From Chalara sp. BL73 (lineage: Eukaryota; Ascomycota; Leotiomycetes; Helotiales): 64,000 nt of DNA. The notes beneath the pieces are model-generated. The model was not told the origin of the DNA. It saw only the letters and a program-made list of their open reading frames with translations, and made no database searches. Shown in pieces: positions 9,716 to 21,329 of this stretch. Positions within the stretch are counted from its first letter, which is position 1. Every line of letters starts with the position of its first letter. Both the position numbers and the translations under genes were made by a program. The stretch covers positions 310,001 through 374,000 of the forward strand of contig CAKJVC010000123.1 in assembly GCA_918026815.1 (NCBI GenBank). Direction: 5' to 3'.

Positions 9716-11579
9716 TTAATTTAAAAATAAATTAAAAAAAAGATTTACTAACAATTTATAGTAATATTTTACTACTTTATTATAAAGTTTTAAAAAACGA
9801 TTTAAATTCTTTATTTTTATTAAAGCAAAGTCTTATTAAAAACGAATTAAATAAGCAAATAAAAAGTAATAGTAGCTTTTTTATAACTTTAGACTTTTAA
9901 ACGGCTATTAACCAAAACTTTTATTTCGGAATTACTTTGTAAGTATTTTTTTTTCAACTTTTATTATTATTTTTTACATATATTTGTACTAATAATTTTT
10001 AAGCATTTTATTAACAAAAACTTTGAATTAAAATTTTATTATTTAGCTATTCGAGAGTTAAAAAAAAACACTCTAGTAACTATTTAAATAAAGTTCTATT
10101 AGAAGTTTTAAGCGAATATAATATTGAATATAATATTACAAGATTAGTTTTTAATAAAAAATTTAAAATTCTATTACTAATTTATATATTAGTATTACGC
10201 GAAATAACGCTTCTTTAAACGATACTTTATTATTAGCTTTTAAAAAACATTACAATAAAGAAACTATTAAATTTCAAGGCGATATTTACTGTATTGCGCA
10301 CGTATTAAATCTTGTTGTACAAAATATTTTAAAAGCTATTATTAAAAAGGATTTTACCGATTTACAAAATGTTTATAATACAAAAAACGATAAAAATATC
10401 GAAGAAGATTTTTTTAGTAAGTTTTGTTAAAACTAATTAAAAATAATATTAACTAACTTAATAAAAATTTCAATTTAGAAAAAAGTTCGAAAAATTATAA
10501 TCGGATTAAAATATAGTCAAGAAAATCGCTGACTTTTAAAAAGTCAAATAAAAGCACAAGGAATTGACAATTATAATATTTCGCAATTAGGTAAATTTAA
10601 AAATTCATTTTTTTATTAAACTTATATTAAAAATAAAAATAAAACTAATTATTGTTTTAAATTAAGCAACACGATAGTTTTCGACAGCTAATATGCTTTA
10701 TAATTTTTTAAATTTGTATAAGCTTATTAAATCAGTTATATTTATATTTGAATTAAAAGCTTTTAAAAATAAAGTTATTGATTTATTAAATAAAAATATA
10801 AAATATCTAGAAAATTGTTTACAAATATTATTAGTATTTGTTAAAACTACAACTAAATTACAAGCGGAAAATTATTCTACGGTTTATTATATTATTCCGG
10901 ATATTTATAATATTTATTATAAGCTTGAAAAATTAAAAAAAGAATTCAAAAACGCAAGTATTTTTTTTTATAAAAAATATAATAATGTTAAATTAACTTT
11001 TTTATAGAATTCAATTTTAAAAGACGCTTTTAATCGTGGAATTGCAAAATTATTAAAATATTATTTTAAAAAAAAAAATATTCACTCTGATAATAAAGTT
11101 ATTTATTTAGCTTTAATATTAAACTCTAGAATTAAAAAAGATAGTTTAATTAATATCGGTTTAAATTCCGGTCAAATTTCCGATATTATTACTCGGCTTG
11201 AAATTGATTATAACAAGTAAGCTAACAATTAACTTTTATTATTAATAAAAAACTAATTTTCAATAGTTACAAGTCGGATTATTTAAGAAGTTTGCTTTTA
11301 AACGAAAATATTGAAACGCTTAGTATAAGTAATAATTCCGACGACGAATTAAATATTTATTTACAAAACGACGAAAAAAAAGTTCAAAACGAATTATATT
11401 TATATTTCGAAGAAAAAAAAGCTACTAAAAATGTAAGTTTATTTGTTTAATAATTTTTTTATTAATATATTTATTAACTTTATATAGGTTAAACTTTTAC
11501 AATATTGGCTAGCTAATAAAGATAAATATCCAGTATTATCTTTAATAGTTAGAAAGTATTTACAAATACCGGCTACTAG
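9716..11579 (+). pseudogene. hAT transposase, central and C-terminal part (mutated, interrupted)
   Basis: This continues the hAT reading after gypsy-1. SSFFITLDFxTAINQNFYFGITL near 9860-9940 is the DDE-core strand of hAT transposases (usual 'LDlWTs'), with the Trp now a stop. Intron-like GTAAG sites follow. The open stretch 10693-11007 gives the helical linker that precedes the dimerisation region. At 11490-11584, LLQYWLANKDKYPVLSLIVRK followed by YLQIPATSA is the classic C-terminal hAT dimerisation domain. It is cut by element A in the middle of PATSA-FSER, and the rest lies at 37437. Confidence 0.85.
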
Positions 11580-11584
11580 CGCTT

Positions 11585-11932
11585 TGTTACGTGTGTCGCT
11601 CACGGGCTTATACCTTAGGGGCCTGAGGCTCGGTAGGCTTGGCTTACACAGAGAACCCCGGGGATAAGGATCACGTGATGGATCATGGATCATGTTATAA
11701 TCCACGATCCATGGATCATGCCAAGTGCAATAATTCAACCCACGAAGGATTTATATAAGCAGATAGTTTTTCTTTAAATAGGAGTTTCGTGTTTAATTTA
11801 ATATAGTATTTTAACACTATACTGTTATCGGGATTTAATTTTATATGTAATATACTTACTTTTTTTTAGACTAATAACTTTCGGACTAAGATTTTTTATT
11901 TATATTAGTTGTAAGCTAATAAAACTGTAATA
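11585..11932 (+). repeat. Element A 5' LTR
   Basis: TGTTACGTGTGTCGC start; the end is GTAATA, mutated from GTAACA. The first 180 bp or so keep GC-rich ancestral sequence, and the inner part is strongly C-to-T mutated. Confidence 0.92.
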
Positions 11933-14625
11933 TTTTAAGTACTTTGTTTTAAAGTACTTGTACTGTATATATAATATCGATAACTAGTTTAACTTTACAC
12001 ATTTTTAAAAAATTTACCGACAACAAAAAAAAACAATTTAAAGTTATTTTACAATAAATTAAATTGTTTAAAATCTAGGAATTTAAACTTTTTAATAGCA
12101 ACAAATTATACTTTAAGCAGTATGTTTTTTAGTATAAAATTTACATTTGTATAAACTTATTGTTTTTCGAAAGTTAAAAACAGATTGTTTTTTAAGCAGT
12201 ATTTTACTTTACCGGAATTGTTTATAACTAAATTTTTATTTACTTGAAAAACTATTTTGTATATAAACATAACAAAAAAGAAAATAAAACTAATGCTATT
12301 TTCGATAACTATAATAAGTATATTCGACAATTTACGCGTATGTTCGCTAATTTAAATAAAAAGTTACGTGCAAAAAAAAACATTTAATTATATCGACAAT
12401 TTATTAGTGTTTCGAAGTATACTAGTAAGTTTAAAGTATTAGCAAAACGAGTAAATTAAAACAACAAAGCATTTTTAGCGTTGTATTATAAAAAACTTAA
12501 AAATAAAGTTAAAAATAATATTGTTAAAAAAAAAAAGCTTTCAACTTTTTTCGCTATAAAAAACAAAGCAATTGAAATTAATATTTACTTGTATAAAAAA
12601 CGCTTAAAAAAAAAAAACAATACTTTATAAGCTAGTACAACAAAAAAGCTTAATTTAAAAAAATCTAATATTATTTACTTATAAAACTAAATACGTTTTA
12701 CAGCAAGCTAAAAAACAGCAACTTATTTAAAAAAAAAAATATAACGACAACGTAACAAAAAGCTATGTTTTAAGTGTAGTTTTTTAAGCTATATAACTAG
12801 TTTTTACTGTTAAAAACAATTTTGGAAAAACTAAAAACAGTTTAACAGTACAAGCAAAAGAAAATACAACAAAGCATTTAGCAAAGTTTTAGCTGTATTA
12901 AAAGCTAAAAAGTTAGCTATACAAAAAAAAAAACTAGAACAACAACAGATTTATACTTAGTATAATGCTACATGCGTTAAATGCGAAATAAAATACAGTA
13001 CAGTTTAAAAAAATAAATGCTTTAATTGTTATTTCGACGAAAATAATAAATAGAAAAAAACTAGCAAAACTATAAAAAAGTTTTTATTTTAAGTAAATAA
13101 AACAGCTATTAAAACAGAATTAAATAAAAATTAAAACGTAAGCTTAAAATTAAACAAGTTTTTAAAAAATTTTAAATCGAAAAAAAAAATTCTGTACGAA
13201 TTACTATTAAAAATTGATTAAAATAATTTTAAAGCACTTTTTAGAAACTATATAGTTAACAATACTTTAGCAAAAAAAATTATATTTTAGCGCCGAATAA
13301 AAATTATTAAGCAAGAAATTTTTAAAAAAAAAACAAAACTAAAAAAAATAAAAACAGCACGAAAAGCTAAAAAACGCACTAAATAAAAAGCAATGCTTGT
13401 ATTAAGCTTCGTCGACAAGTCAAAAAAAAACAACGCAGTATACTATAAATATTTACAATATAGAACTTTTTATTAGACTGTATACTATATAAACTACTGT
13501 ATATATTACTATAACGCTAAACAAGTAAAGTAGTACTTTAAGCAAAAAAAACTAATTTATTTCGAAAATAACGAAAAAAAAAAAAAACCAAAAAAAGAAC
13601 TATGTGTTTTCGGAAGCGAAAAACAGTTATTCGTTAAAGTTAAGCTAGAAACGTACAATTTAGTAGTTATAATAAATTTAAAAGCTACGAAAAACTTTAT
13701 ATTGTTAAATATAGTAAAACATTTCGGAATATTTACATAAGTTAAAACTAATTTTTACACTTTTACAGTAGTTGATAGCACGAATGTATTATATCGAAAT
13801 AAACTTGTAAATATCGAAACAACTAAACTCCGAATAAACACAAGTAACTATATAAAATAATTACAATTAAACGTTACTCGAATAAAGCGACATAAAATTA
13901 TATTAAAAATGTTATAGATTATAAAATATAACTTTGTAATCGATTAGCAAACTAAACAGCTAGTTTTTAAAAAATGCTAATATACAATTAAGTTTAAATT
14001 ATTAACGATTAAGCTAATAAAAAGCAAAAATAAAAAAGCACAACTAAAAAAACTCGACTAAAGCTTAAAAAAAGTTTGCGCTACTTCCGAAAAAAAGCTA
14101 GATTACTTAAACGAAGAATTATATATTAAAAAAGTATTTACAAAGTATAAAAAGTTCAAAAAGCTATTTTTAGACGACTAAAAACTTGCGGCTTTGTTAA
14201 AACACAAGCTATAAAATTATAAAATACTATTAGTAAAAAAAAAAATGCTTTTAAAAAAACTAATTTATTTATTATTCGAAAATAATTTAAAAACGCTTAG
14301 AAAGTTTATCGATTTAAACTTAAAAAAAAGAATTATTAAAAAGTTAATATTACTAGCAAAAAACTCGGTGTTGTTTATACTTAAACTAAATAGCACGAAA
14401 CGATTATACGTTAACTATAAAAAGTTGAACAATATAACAATCAAAAATCGCTATATACTACTGCGAACAAACGAAATAAAAAATCGACTGCAAAAAGCTA
14501 AAATATTTATACAACTAAACTTACGAAACGCGTATTATAGTGTAAAAATTAAAAAAAATTAAAAAATAAAAAACAGCTTTCGAAACTCGGTATAAACATT
14601 ATAAGTTTACTATTATGCTAATAAA
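11933..14625 (+). pseudogene. Element A gag to RT, 5' half
   Basis: This is an A-rich sense strand with a gag-like region near 12.0-12.9 kb and cysteine-containing knuckle remnants. Another stretch at 13.6-13.9 kb (LVVIINLKATKNFILLN) looks like the retroviral protease fold. The start of a gypsy reverse transcriptase lies at 14245-14562 (FIDLNLKKRIIKK, then LYVNYKKLNNITIKNRY and QLNLRNAYYSVKI). The RT is cut at 14625 by element C. The missing continuation is found in reverse orientation at 35552 downwards, beginning with the duplicated ATAAA. There are many stops and Glu-to-Lys changes. Confidence 0.8.
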
Positions 14626-15079
14626 TGTAACGTACGGGGTAGCCTTAGGCCTAGGTAGCTGGGCCTGGGGCTCGTTGGTTGGTATGGTATATATGAAATA
14701 GACTAAACACTGCTTTTCACTAAAGAGTGAAACGTTACAAGTATAACAAAGACTATATTGCTAAACTATAATAAAGTTTTAAGCACGAAGCTTTTAAGCT
14801 ATAAAACTACGACTACTTATATATTATAGTTAAGCTAAAGTTTTTTGAAGTTTCTGGAGTTTATATAAACTTTTAAAACTTTTTTAGATTTTATTACGTA
14901 ACACGGTCGCAGTTTCTAGAAGTTAATAAGCCGTCTGCTTTTTTGCTTACTTAAAGTTTTAAAATACTGGCTGATTTTAAGACTTACATTTTTAAAATTT
15001 TTATTAGTTTCGAAACGCTAAAACGTTTTGAAGCTTTTTTTTTAAAGTTTTAGCAAATCCCAGAATTTAGTTCGTGACA
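14626..15079 (-). repeat. Element C 3' LTR (454 bp)
   Basis: On the minus strand it runs TGTCACGAA to CGTACGTTACA. It has exactly the same length as the plus-strand copy at 35553-36006. The outer end (14626-14690) keeps GC-rich sequence, while the rest is AT-converted. Confidence 0.9.
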
Positions 15080-15279
15080 CTATTTTTTTTTCGCTTTAGC
15101 GTGCTTTTACGCTTAAATACAAATAAAAAAATCTTGCGCGAAAAGCATGGCTTTTTTTTTTTTTTACTATGCTACTTTAGCGTACGAGCAGAATTAAAAA
15201 TCGTAGTAAAAATTTGTTTAAAAAAAAAATTCGTAAAAAATTCGAGCTAGCTGATTTTATCGAGTTTGTTAATAAAAAA

Positions 15280-15765
15280 ATGTTTTCGTATATTCGGTGT
15301 AAAAAAAAAGATTTGAAATGCGTTGCTAATTTAGAAAAAAAGCGTTTAGCGAAATGTTTAGAATATATACAAACGAAGTGTTTTTGTGACATAAGCGTTT
15401 TTTTGTTCGAGCGCTAAAACTTCGAAGTTTCGCGTTTAGCTAACTAAATGTTTTTCGATTGTTAACTGAAAAAGCTAAACAATAAAAAAAAAAAAGCTTC
15501 GGTTTAAGCTTAAAAAACTATAGCTAAAGTAGCTCGTTTTCGGAAACAAAAAGCGTTTATTAAAAATTGTCGAAAAAAAATAGCTCGTCGTAGTTTTCGC
15601 TATTTAAAAAAGCTGAATACTGTCGAAAAAAAAAAAAAAAAAGAAACTGAAACAAAAAAAAACGAAAAGCAAAAGCAGGCCGTCGCTGTTAGCGTTGTTT
15701 TTGTTATTAGCGAATTTTATAACGATTTTTTGGCAGAATTTTTTAGTTTTTTAAACTTTTTTTAA
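15280..15765 (+). pseudogene. Antisense Cys-rich/coiled-coil ORF of element C
   Basis: It lies opposite to pol, between the chromodomain and the 3' LTR. From the ATG at 15280 the frame reads YIRCKKKDLKCVANLEKKR, then AKCLEYIQTKCFCDIS. This Cys spacing recalls the short zinc-cluster-like proteins often annotated in fungal genomes. A long Lys/Arg/Glu-rich, probably helical segment follows. The frame reaches a TAA at 15763 with several internal stops that TGG or CAG mutation could explain. Elements A and B carry a comparable ORF in the same place and orientation. The function is unknown. Confidence 0.5.
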
Positions 15766-15839
15766 ACAAATCAAGATTTTGTTAATAAAATTCTGTTAAC
15801 AATTTAAAGCAATTAAAGTTGTTTTTAAGTTTTTATGTG

Positions 15840-18800
15840 TTTTTTGAATATAAGTAGTTTTTTTATTTAACGAAATATTTAACTTGTGTTTTAATATATT
15901 TGCAGTTTAGAATTTGTTTTACTTTATATTCGGCGTTTAAGTTAACTAGAAAAATTTCCGTTTTTAGTGCTAGTAAAGTATTCGGTAGTGCTTTTTTAAA
16001 CAGAAATACGTAGAATACTAAATAAATGTTTATATTTTTAAGCAAGTTTAATTTGTAGTTTAAAAGTTTTTTGACTTTTTCGATTTTGTATAGTTTTAAT
16101 TTTTTGTAGTTTAGTTTATCGCTTGGTTTTTTAGTGTTAATGTTTTTTTTAAGTAAGTAAACTTTTTTTTTTTTTTTAAAAGTAAGTTTTTAACTACGTT
16201 TTTTGTTGTAGTAGTAAGCGTTTTTTTTTGTTATAAACTGCAGGTTTTTTGCTAGTTTTTTGTGCAGTTTTTTAATATTTTAAACTTTGACGCAAGTATA
16301 TTTATTGTCGATATTCGTAATTTTTAGTTTTTTGTATACTATTAACTTGTAGCTATAGTTGGCAAAAAATAGTAAAACTAGTGTCGTTTTTGTAGTCGAA
16401 CTGTTGTATACGAATTGTGCAAATAGCAATAGTTAAACTTAATTGTTTTGTTTGTAATTAATATAGCATTTTAAGTATATTTTTACTATTTGGTTTATTT
16501 TTTTTGTTTAGCTATTTGTTTGTAAGTAAAAAAACGTAAATAGTTTTTTTTTAGCGCTTAACTGCGCTATAAAGCTTGTTTAGAACTTAAATGTAAAAAG
16601 TTTGTTTTTGTTTAATATAATTTTTTTTAGCAGTTTATGTAAAACGATTGTTGAGAATCTCTATTTTAGAGGTTTAAGGAAGTGTCATGTATATGTGATC
16701 AAGCACGTGACGTTCCGTCACGTGGTTGGCTTGGCATGGAAAACTCTGTATATAGAACGCGTAGCATACAACCTCACAATACACACCTGTAATTCCTACG
16801 CTTCCGCACCCACCCTTTTCAATAACGATTACTTTTTTAAAAAAAGTGTGCGCGAAGTTTTTTGCTGTACTTGACTTGCAGTATAAAACAAGTATTACAT
16901 ATTTTGTCAGTTTTTTTACTATAACTAGAATAAAATCGTATTTTATTTTTGTTACTAGATTTTTAAATTTCGAGAATTTAACAATAAAGTTTTAAAATAT
17001 TGATTTTTATAGTATAAGTAGTATTAAAGTTGTTTGTATTTGTTTATAAAAAACTCGGCGTAAAGCTTTGTTTTTAATGCAAGTATTACAACTGCTGACT
17101 ATTGTTTTTATTATAGTTTTTAGTTATAAACACTAAAAAGTTTTCGCAATTTTTTTATACGTTTTTTTGATTTTTTAGTGTTCGTGTGCAAAAAAGCTAT
17201 ACTGTTTTTTAACAAAGCTTTTTTTGATTTTTTTAAGTATATATAGTTTTTTTGTTTTTTTTTGTTGGAAAATTTCGTTATTTTTTTTATTTTTTTTAAA
17301 AGTTTTTTTTAGTATTCGTTGTACGTTTAAATTTCGTTTAGCGCTATTTTTGAAGCGTGTTAACTATAGTTCGGTAAAATTATGTTTTACTGTTGTTGCA
17401 ATTTTTTTTATATTTAAAATAAAGTTTTTATTTTCGAGCTTTTTAAACAAAACTGTTTTTTAGTATATTTTAAAGTTTTTATATTTTGGTTTTTTGCTAA
17501 ACGCGTTAGTTTTCGCGTTGTTTGTTTCGTTAACGTGTTTAATAACTAAGTCGAATTTTGCTAGTTTTTTAGTTTATTTAGTTAATTTTCGATTGTTTAA
17601 AACTTTAGTAGTAGTAAAAGTTCGAAAATTTATATAGTCGGTATAAATAGTAACCGTAAACTTTGCTTTTTGTAAATAAATACGCTAGTGCTTTAACGCT
17701 TTTACAATTGCGAGCAGTTTTTTTTTATAAATGTTGTAGTTTTGTTTTATTAACAATATTGTTTTTAAAAAGTAAACAACGAAATGTAGTTTGTTGTTAT
17801 CGTTTTTTTAAAAGTAAACTACTTTTATTGTTGTATTTAAAGTATCGGTTTCGATTATGTTTTTTTTATTTTTGTTATAATGTTAAAAAATTAGTTTTTT
17901 AGCGAACTTGTTTTTAATTTTTTTAAAAATTGTTTTTTGATTTATTTTTTATTTAAAAAGTACGTTTTTTTTAGTTAGTTGTATTAAAAAGTAAACTAAC
18001 TTTGAATATTTTTTAATAAATTGTCGGCAGAAGTTAGCGAATTTCAGAAATAATTGCACGTTTTTAACGTTGCGTAATAATTTTTACTTTTGAATATTTT
18101 TAATTTTAATAAAGTCGATAGCAAAGTATTTTGTTTCGATAATATATTTTAAAAAATTTATTTTAGTAACACTAAATTTACATTTTAACAACTTCAGGCG
18201 AAAGTTTACTTGCGCAAATTTCCGTATAACTTGTTTTACGTGTTTTTTGTGTTTTTTCGGTTTTTTCGAATAAATTAAAATATCGTCGAAGTAGTATACG
18301 ACTGTTTTTTATAAAAAAATTTTTAAAATGTTTTTGTTTTGTTTTTAGCAAGTTGTAAAAGCATTAATTAAGCCGAAAAGCATAACTGTGTATTTTTATA
18401 GTTTCGAAAGTAATATAAAAGCCGTTTTTTATTCGTAGTTTTTTTTAATTTATATTAAAACAAACGAACTTTTTTAATCGAGTTTAGTAAATATTTTTGC
18501 TTTAGTTAAACTGTTTTGCAAGTACTAGCTACTAAACACAAAGTATACGTTTTTTATCGTAACGTTGTTTAAACTACAATAGTTTACGCAAAGTTTTTTT
18601 TTAAAGTTTTTTTTGTTTTTTTTTTTTTTGCGTGTTAACAGTATATTCGATGCTGCTAGTAATTTAGATTTCTTAATTTATTTTTTTTTTGCTGATTTTT
18701 TTATATATTTTTTAAACGTTTTTAAAATTTGTAAATTATGCAGTTTTAGTTTTTCAGAAAATAGTTTTTTTTTTTTTTTTAAATTAATTTCGTGATTTTA

Positions 18801-20455
18801 CGGTTAGTGTTTTAATAAAACACGCATATTTTGTAAGTTTTTAAACAACCGTGAAAATTTTTTGTATAGTACAAATATTTAGTCGAATGTATTTTTTGTG
18901 TTTCGCTGTACTAAACTTTTAAGTTTTTGAAGTTTTAGTTTAAAAAAAGCAGCGCTAGTTTTTTTTTTGCTATACGTATTTTGCAAGTTACTTTTTGTAC
19001 AAGTATATTTGTTAAACTAAATACTGTCGTTTGTTCAGTTTATATTTAAATTGTGCTTTTTAATTTAAAAAGTTTCGAAAATAACGTTATGTTTTTCGAT
19101 TAATATAACGTTTAGTACTATTTTTTTAGTATGCTTTTCTGGTATAACTATTTTTATAAACAAAGTTTTTTTTTTAACTTATTTATTTGTGCCGACGTTT
19201 TTTTTATTTATCGCTGTTATTTAATACGGTTTTTTTTTGTATATAGTTCTAATAGCTTTTTTTTGGACATATTTCGTATTAATGTACGTATTTATTACTT
19301 TAGTGTTAATTATAACTTTAGTGTTTTTGCTTTCGAGCTTTATTTTTTTTTTAAGCTAATACAGTTTTAATATAGTTGCCGTTTGTTTTAGTTTTTGTTT
19401 TCAAATAACGTTGCTGTATATAGCGTTTAGTTATATTTTGTAATCGAACTTTTTTTTTATTAGTTTGTAAAGTTTATTTTTTTTTAAGTAATTGAGTTTT
19501 CGTTTTTTGTTTTTTGCAAATATTTTGTAGTTAAGGTTTTTAATTATTTTATACTAAAAGCAGCGTTTTTTTTGCTTAACTATTATTTTTTAAATGTTAC
19601 TTTTTTTTAAATGCTGTTTTAGTTTTAAAAGCTTTTTTTTAGCTGTATATTTTTCGATAGTTTTTTTATTTGTTAGTTTAAACGCTACGCAGCGTTTATT
19701 TTTATATATAATTTCGGCTTTTATGCTAAAAAGTTTTGTGTTTATGTTTTTTTTTTGCGGCTTTTTTTAATAGTTAAGCTTTTTTATATTTGTTAGAAAA
19801 AACTATGTTTTAGCTTTTTTTTCGAACAAAGCTAGTTTTTATTTTTTTTTTACTTTCGAGTAAAGTTTTAAAGCTAGTGCTAAGTTTATAGTTTTTAAAG
19901 CAAAAAAGCCGAGTTTCGAAAGTTGTGTTGTTATTTTTATGTTTTCGAGTTTTTTTTTAAAGAACTTATAAAAAATTTTTTGTACTTTATATTTTTTTAC
20001 ACATTTTTTTATACAGACTTTTTTAACTTAAATAGTATTGGCTTGTTTTTTACTGCTGTTTTTTTTGTAAAACGAAATTATATGCTTTTTTTTGCTGTAA
20101 GTGTAGTATAGTTTGTTTTTTTTTTTGTGCTGTATTTTTTTTTTGGATATAAACTTTTTTTTTTTTTGTAGCGTTTATTTTTATAAGTTTTAGCTAACAG
20201 TTTAGCTTTTTTTTTAAATTACGCTTTTTTTTTTCGTTTTTGTAGTACTAGCGTTTTTTTATAAATTTTTGGTTTTTGTAAAAATTACTAATTTTGTTGT
20301 TTATTAATACGGACATTTCGATTAATAATTTTATGTTCGTGAAATTGTTTATTCGAGCGAGTTCAGCTTAAACATAGATTTTAAGTTTTTTTATGTAGTA
20401 GTTAATTAAAGCTTGTACGTTTTAGCCGGTTTAAATAGTATGTTTTTTAAATTCC
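15840..20455 (-). pseudogene. Element C gag end and pol, heavily mutated
   Basis: Read on the minus strand from 20455 downwards, EFKKHTIxTG continues the gag cut at 36560. RT is near 18.2-18.9 kb, with YYFDDILIYSKKPKKHKKHV containing the catalytic F/Y-x-DD. RNase H lies near 17.6 kb, integrase near 16.3-17.1 kb, and a chromodomain at 15863-15990 (ALKTEIFLVNLNAEYKVKQIL). The coding strand is A-rich after loss of G and C. The many small T-rich plus-strand frames here are shadows. Confidence 0.78.
16649..16824 (+). repeat. Solo LTR of a copia-like element inside element C
   Basis: A 176-bp GC-richer block begins TGTTGAGAAT and ends CAATA. It is flanked by the perfect 5-bp duplication ACGAT at 16644-16648 and 16825-16829. 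It contains a TATATAGAA box. Its start matches the start of the copia LTR at 21025-21251 read on the minus strand (TGTT-AGAAT), so a Ty1/copia origin is likely. It has little mutation compared with its surroundings. Confidence 0.8.
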
Positions 20456-20807
20456 TGTTACGCGCATCGCTAACAGGCTTATTCCTTAGAGGCCTGAGGC
20501 TCGGTAAGCTTGACTTACACAAAGAACCCTTAGGGTATAGATCACGTAATGGATTATAGCAGTTGTTATAATTCAAGTGAGTTTTGGATTATAGCACTTG
20601 CAATAATTTAACTTACAATAGATTTATATAAAAAAACAGTTTTTTTTAGAATAAGAGCTTCGTGCTTAACTTAAATAGTATTTTTTTAGTATACTTGTTA
20701 TTAGGATTTAATTTTTATATATAATATACTTGCTTTTTTCTAGACTAACAACTTTTCGGACTAAAATCTTTTATTTATATCAGTTGTAAGTTAATAAAAC
20801 TGTAACA
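20456..20807 (+). repeat. Element B 5' LTR
   Basis: 352 bp, TGTTACGCGCATCGC to CTGTAACA. It is related to the LTR of element A, with shared blocks such as GAGGCTCGGTAAGCTTG. Confidence 0.9.
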
Positions 20808-21024
20808 CTTTAAGCACTTCGTTTTGAAGTACTTGTATTACGTATACTATGTCGACAACTAGTTCAACTTTACGTATTTTCAAAAAATTTACTAACAATA
20901 AAAAAAAGCAACTTGAAGTTATTCTTTAACAAATCAAACCGTTTAAAGTTTAAGAACTTAAACTTTTTAATAGCAACAAACTACATTTTAAACAGTATAT
21001 TTTTTAATGCGAAATTTACATTCG

Positions 21025-21251
21025 TATTAAAATAAGTATGCTAAGTTGACCACAGTCAACTTGGGGAAGGGAAGCTTGTGCTGTACGCAAGGTCTGCCCA
21101 ATTGCAGTGGTTCAGGGAGAATGGATTGATTGATTGAGGAGCTCTACAGAGGTGCTTAGTAAAAGGGGTGCGACCCTTTCACTGATGACTAAGCTATCAC
21201 ATGAGGTATGGCCCATGCTTTACGGGTGGGCTACACTACCAATTCTTAACA
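21025..21251 (-). repeat. Copia LTR, left copy (3' LTR)
   Basis: 227 bp. Four of the six copy differences are mutated here and lie near its inner edge (21160-21246). Confidence 0.9.
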
Positions 21252-21329
21252 CTTCTATTTAGCACACTTGTAATGAAGCATGTGTCTAGCTCCTACTATC
21301 CTTCTACTGCCTTTTTGTTTTTTTTGCTT

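Larger units (their letters stand above)
14626..20455 (-). mobile_element. Gypsy element C, 3' part (pol and 3' LTR), minus strand
   Basis: Read on the minus strand, this holds the end of gag, then pol and the 3' LTR of a third chromovirus. Its 5' LTR and first gag half are at 35553-36560 on the plus strand. The two gag halves join at the 5-bp duplication ATTCC/GGAAT, where an element B was inserted. Element C itself entered element A with duplication ATAAA, at 14621-14625 and, reversed, at 35548-35552. Its own length is about 6.8 kb. It is inactive, with dense stops. Confidence 0.88.

Noticed and set aside
16602..20111. Many 60-90-codon plus-strand frames rich in Phe, Leu and Lys
   Set aside because: They are shadows on the T-rich strand opposite element C pol; conserved RT and chromodomain motifs read on the minus strand.
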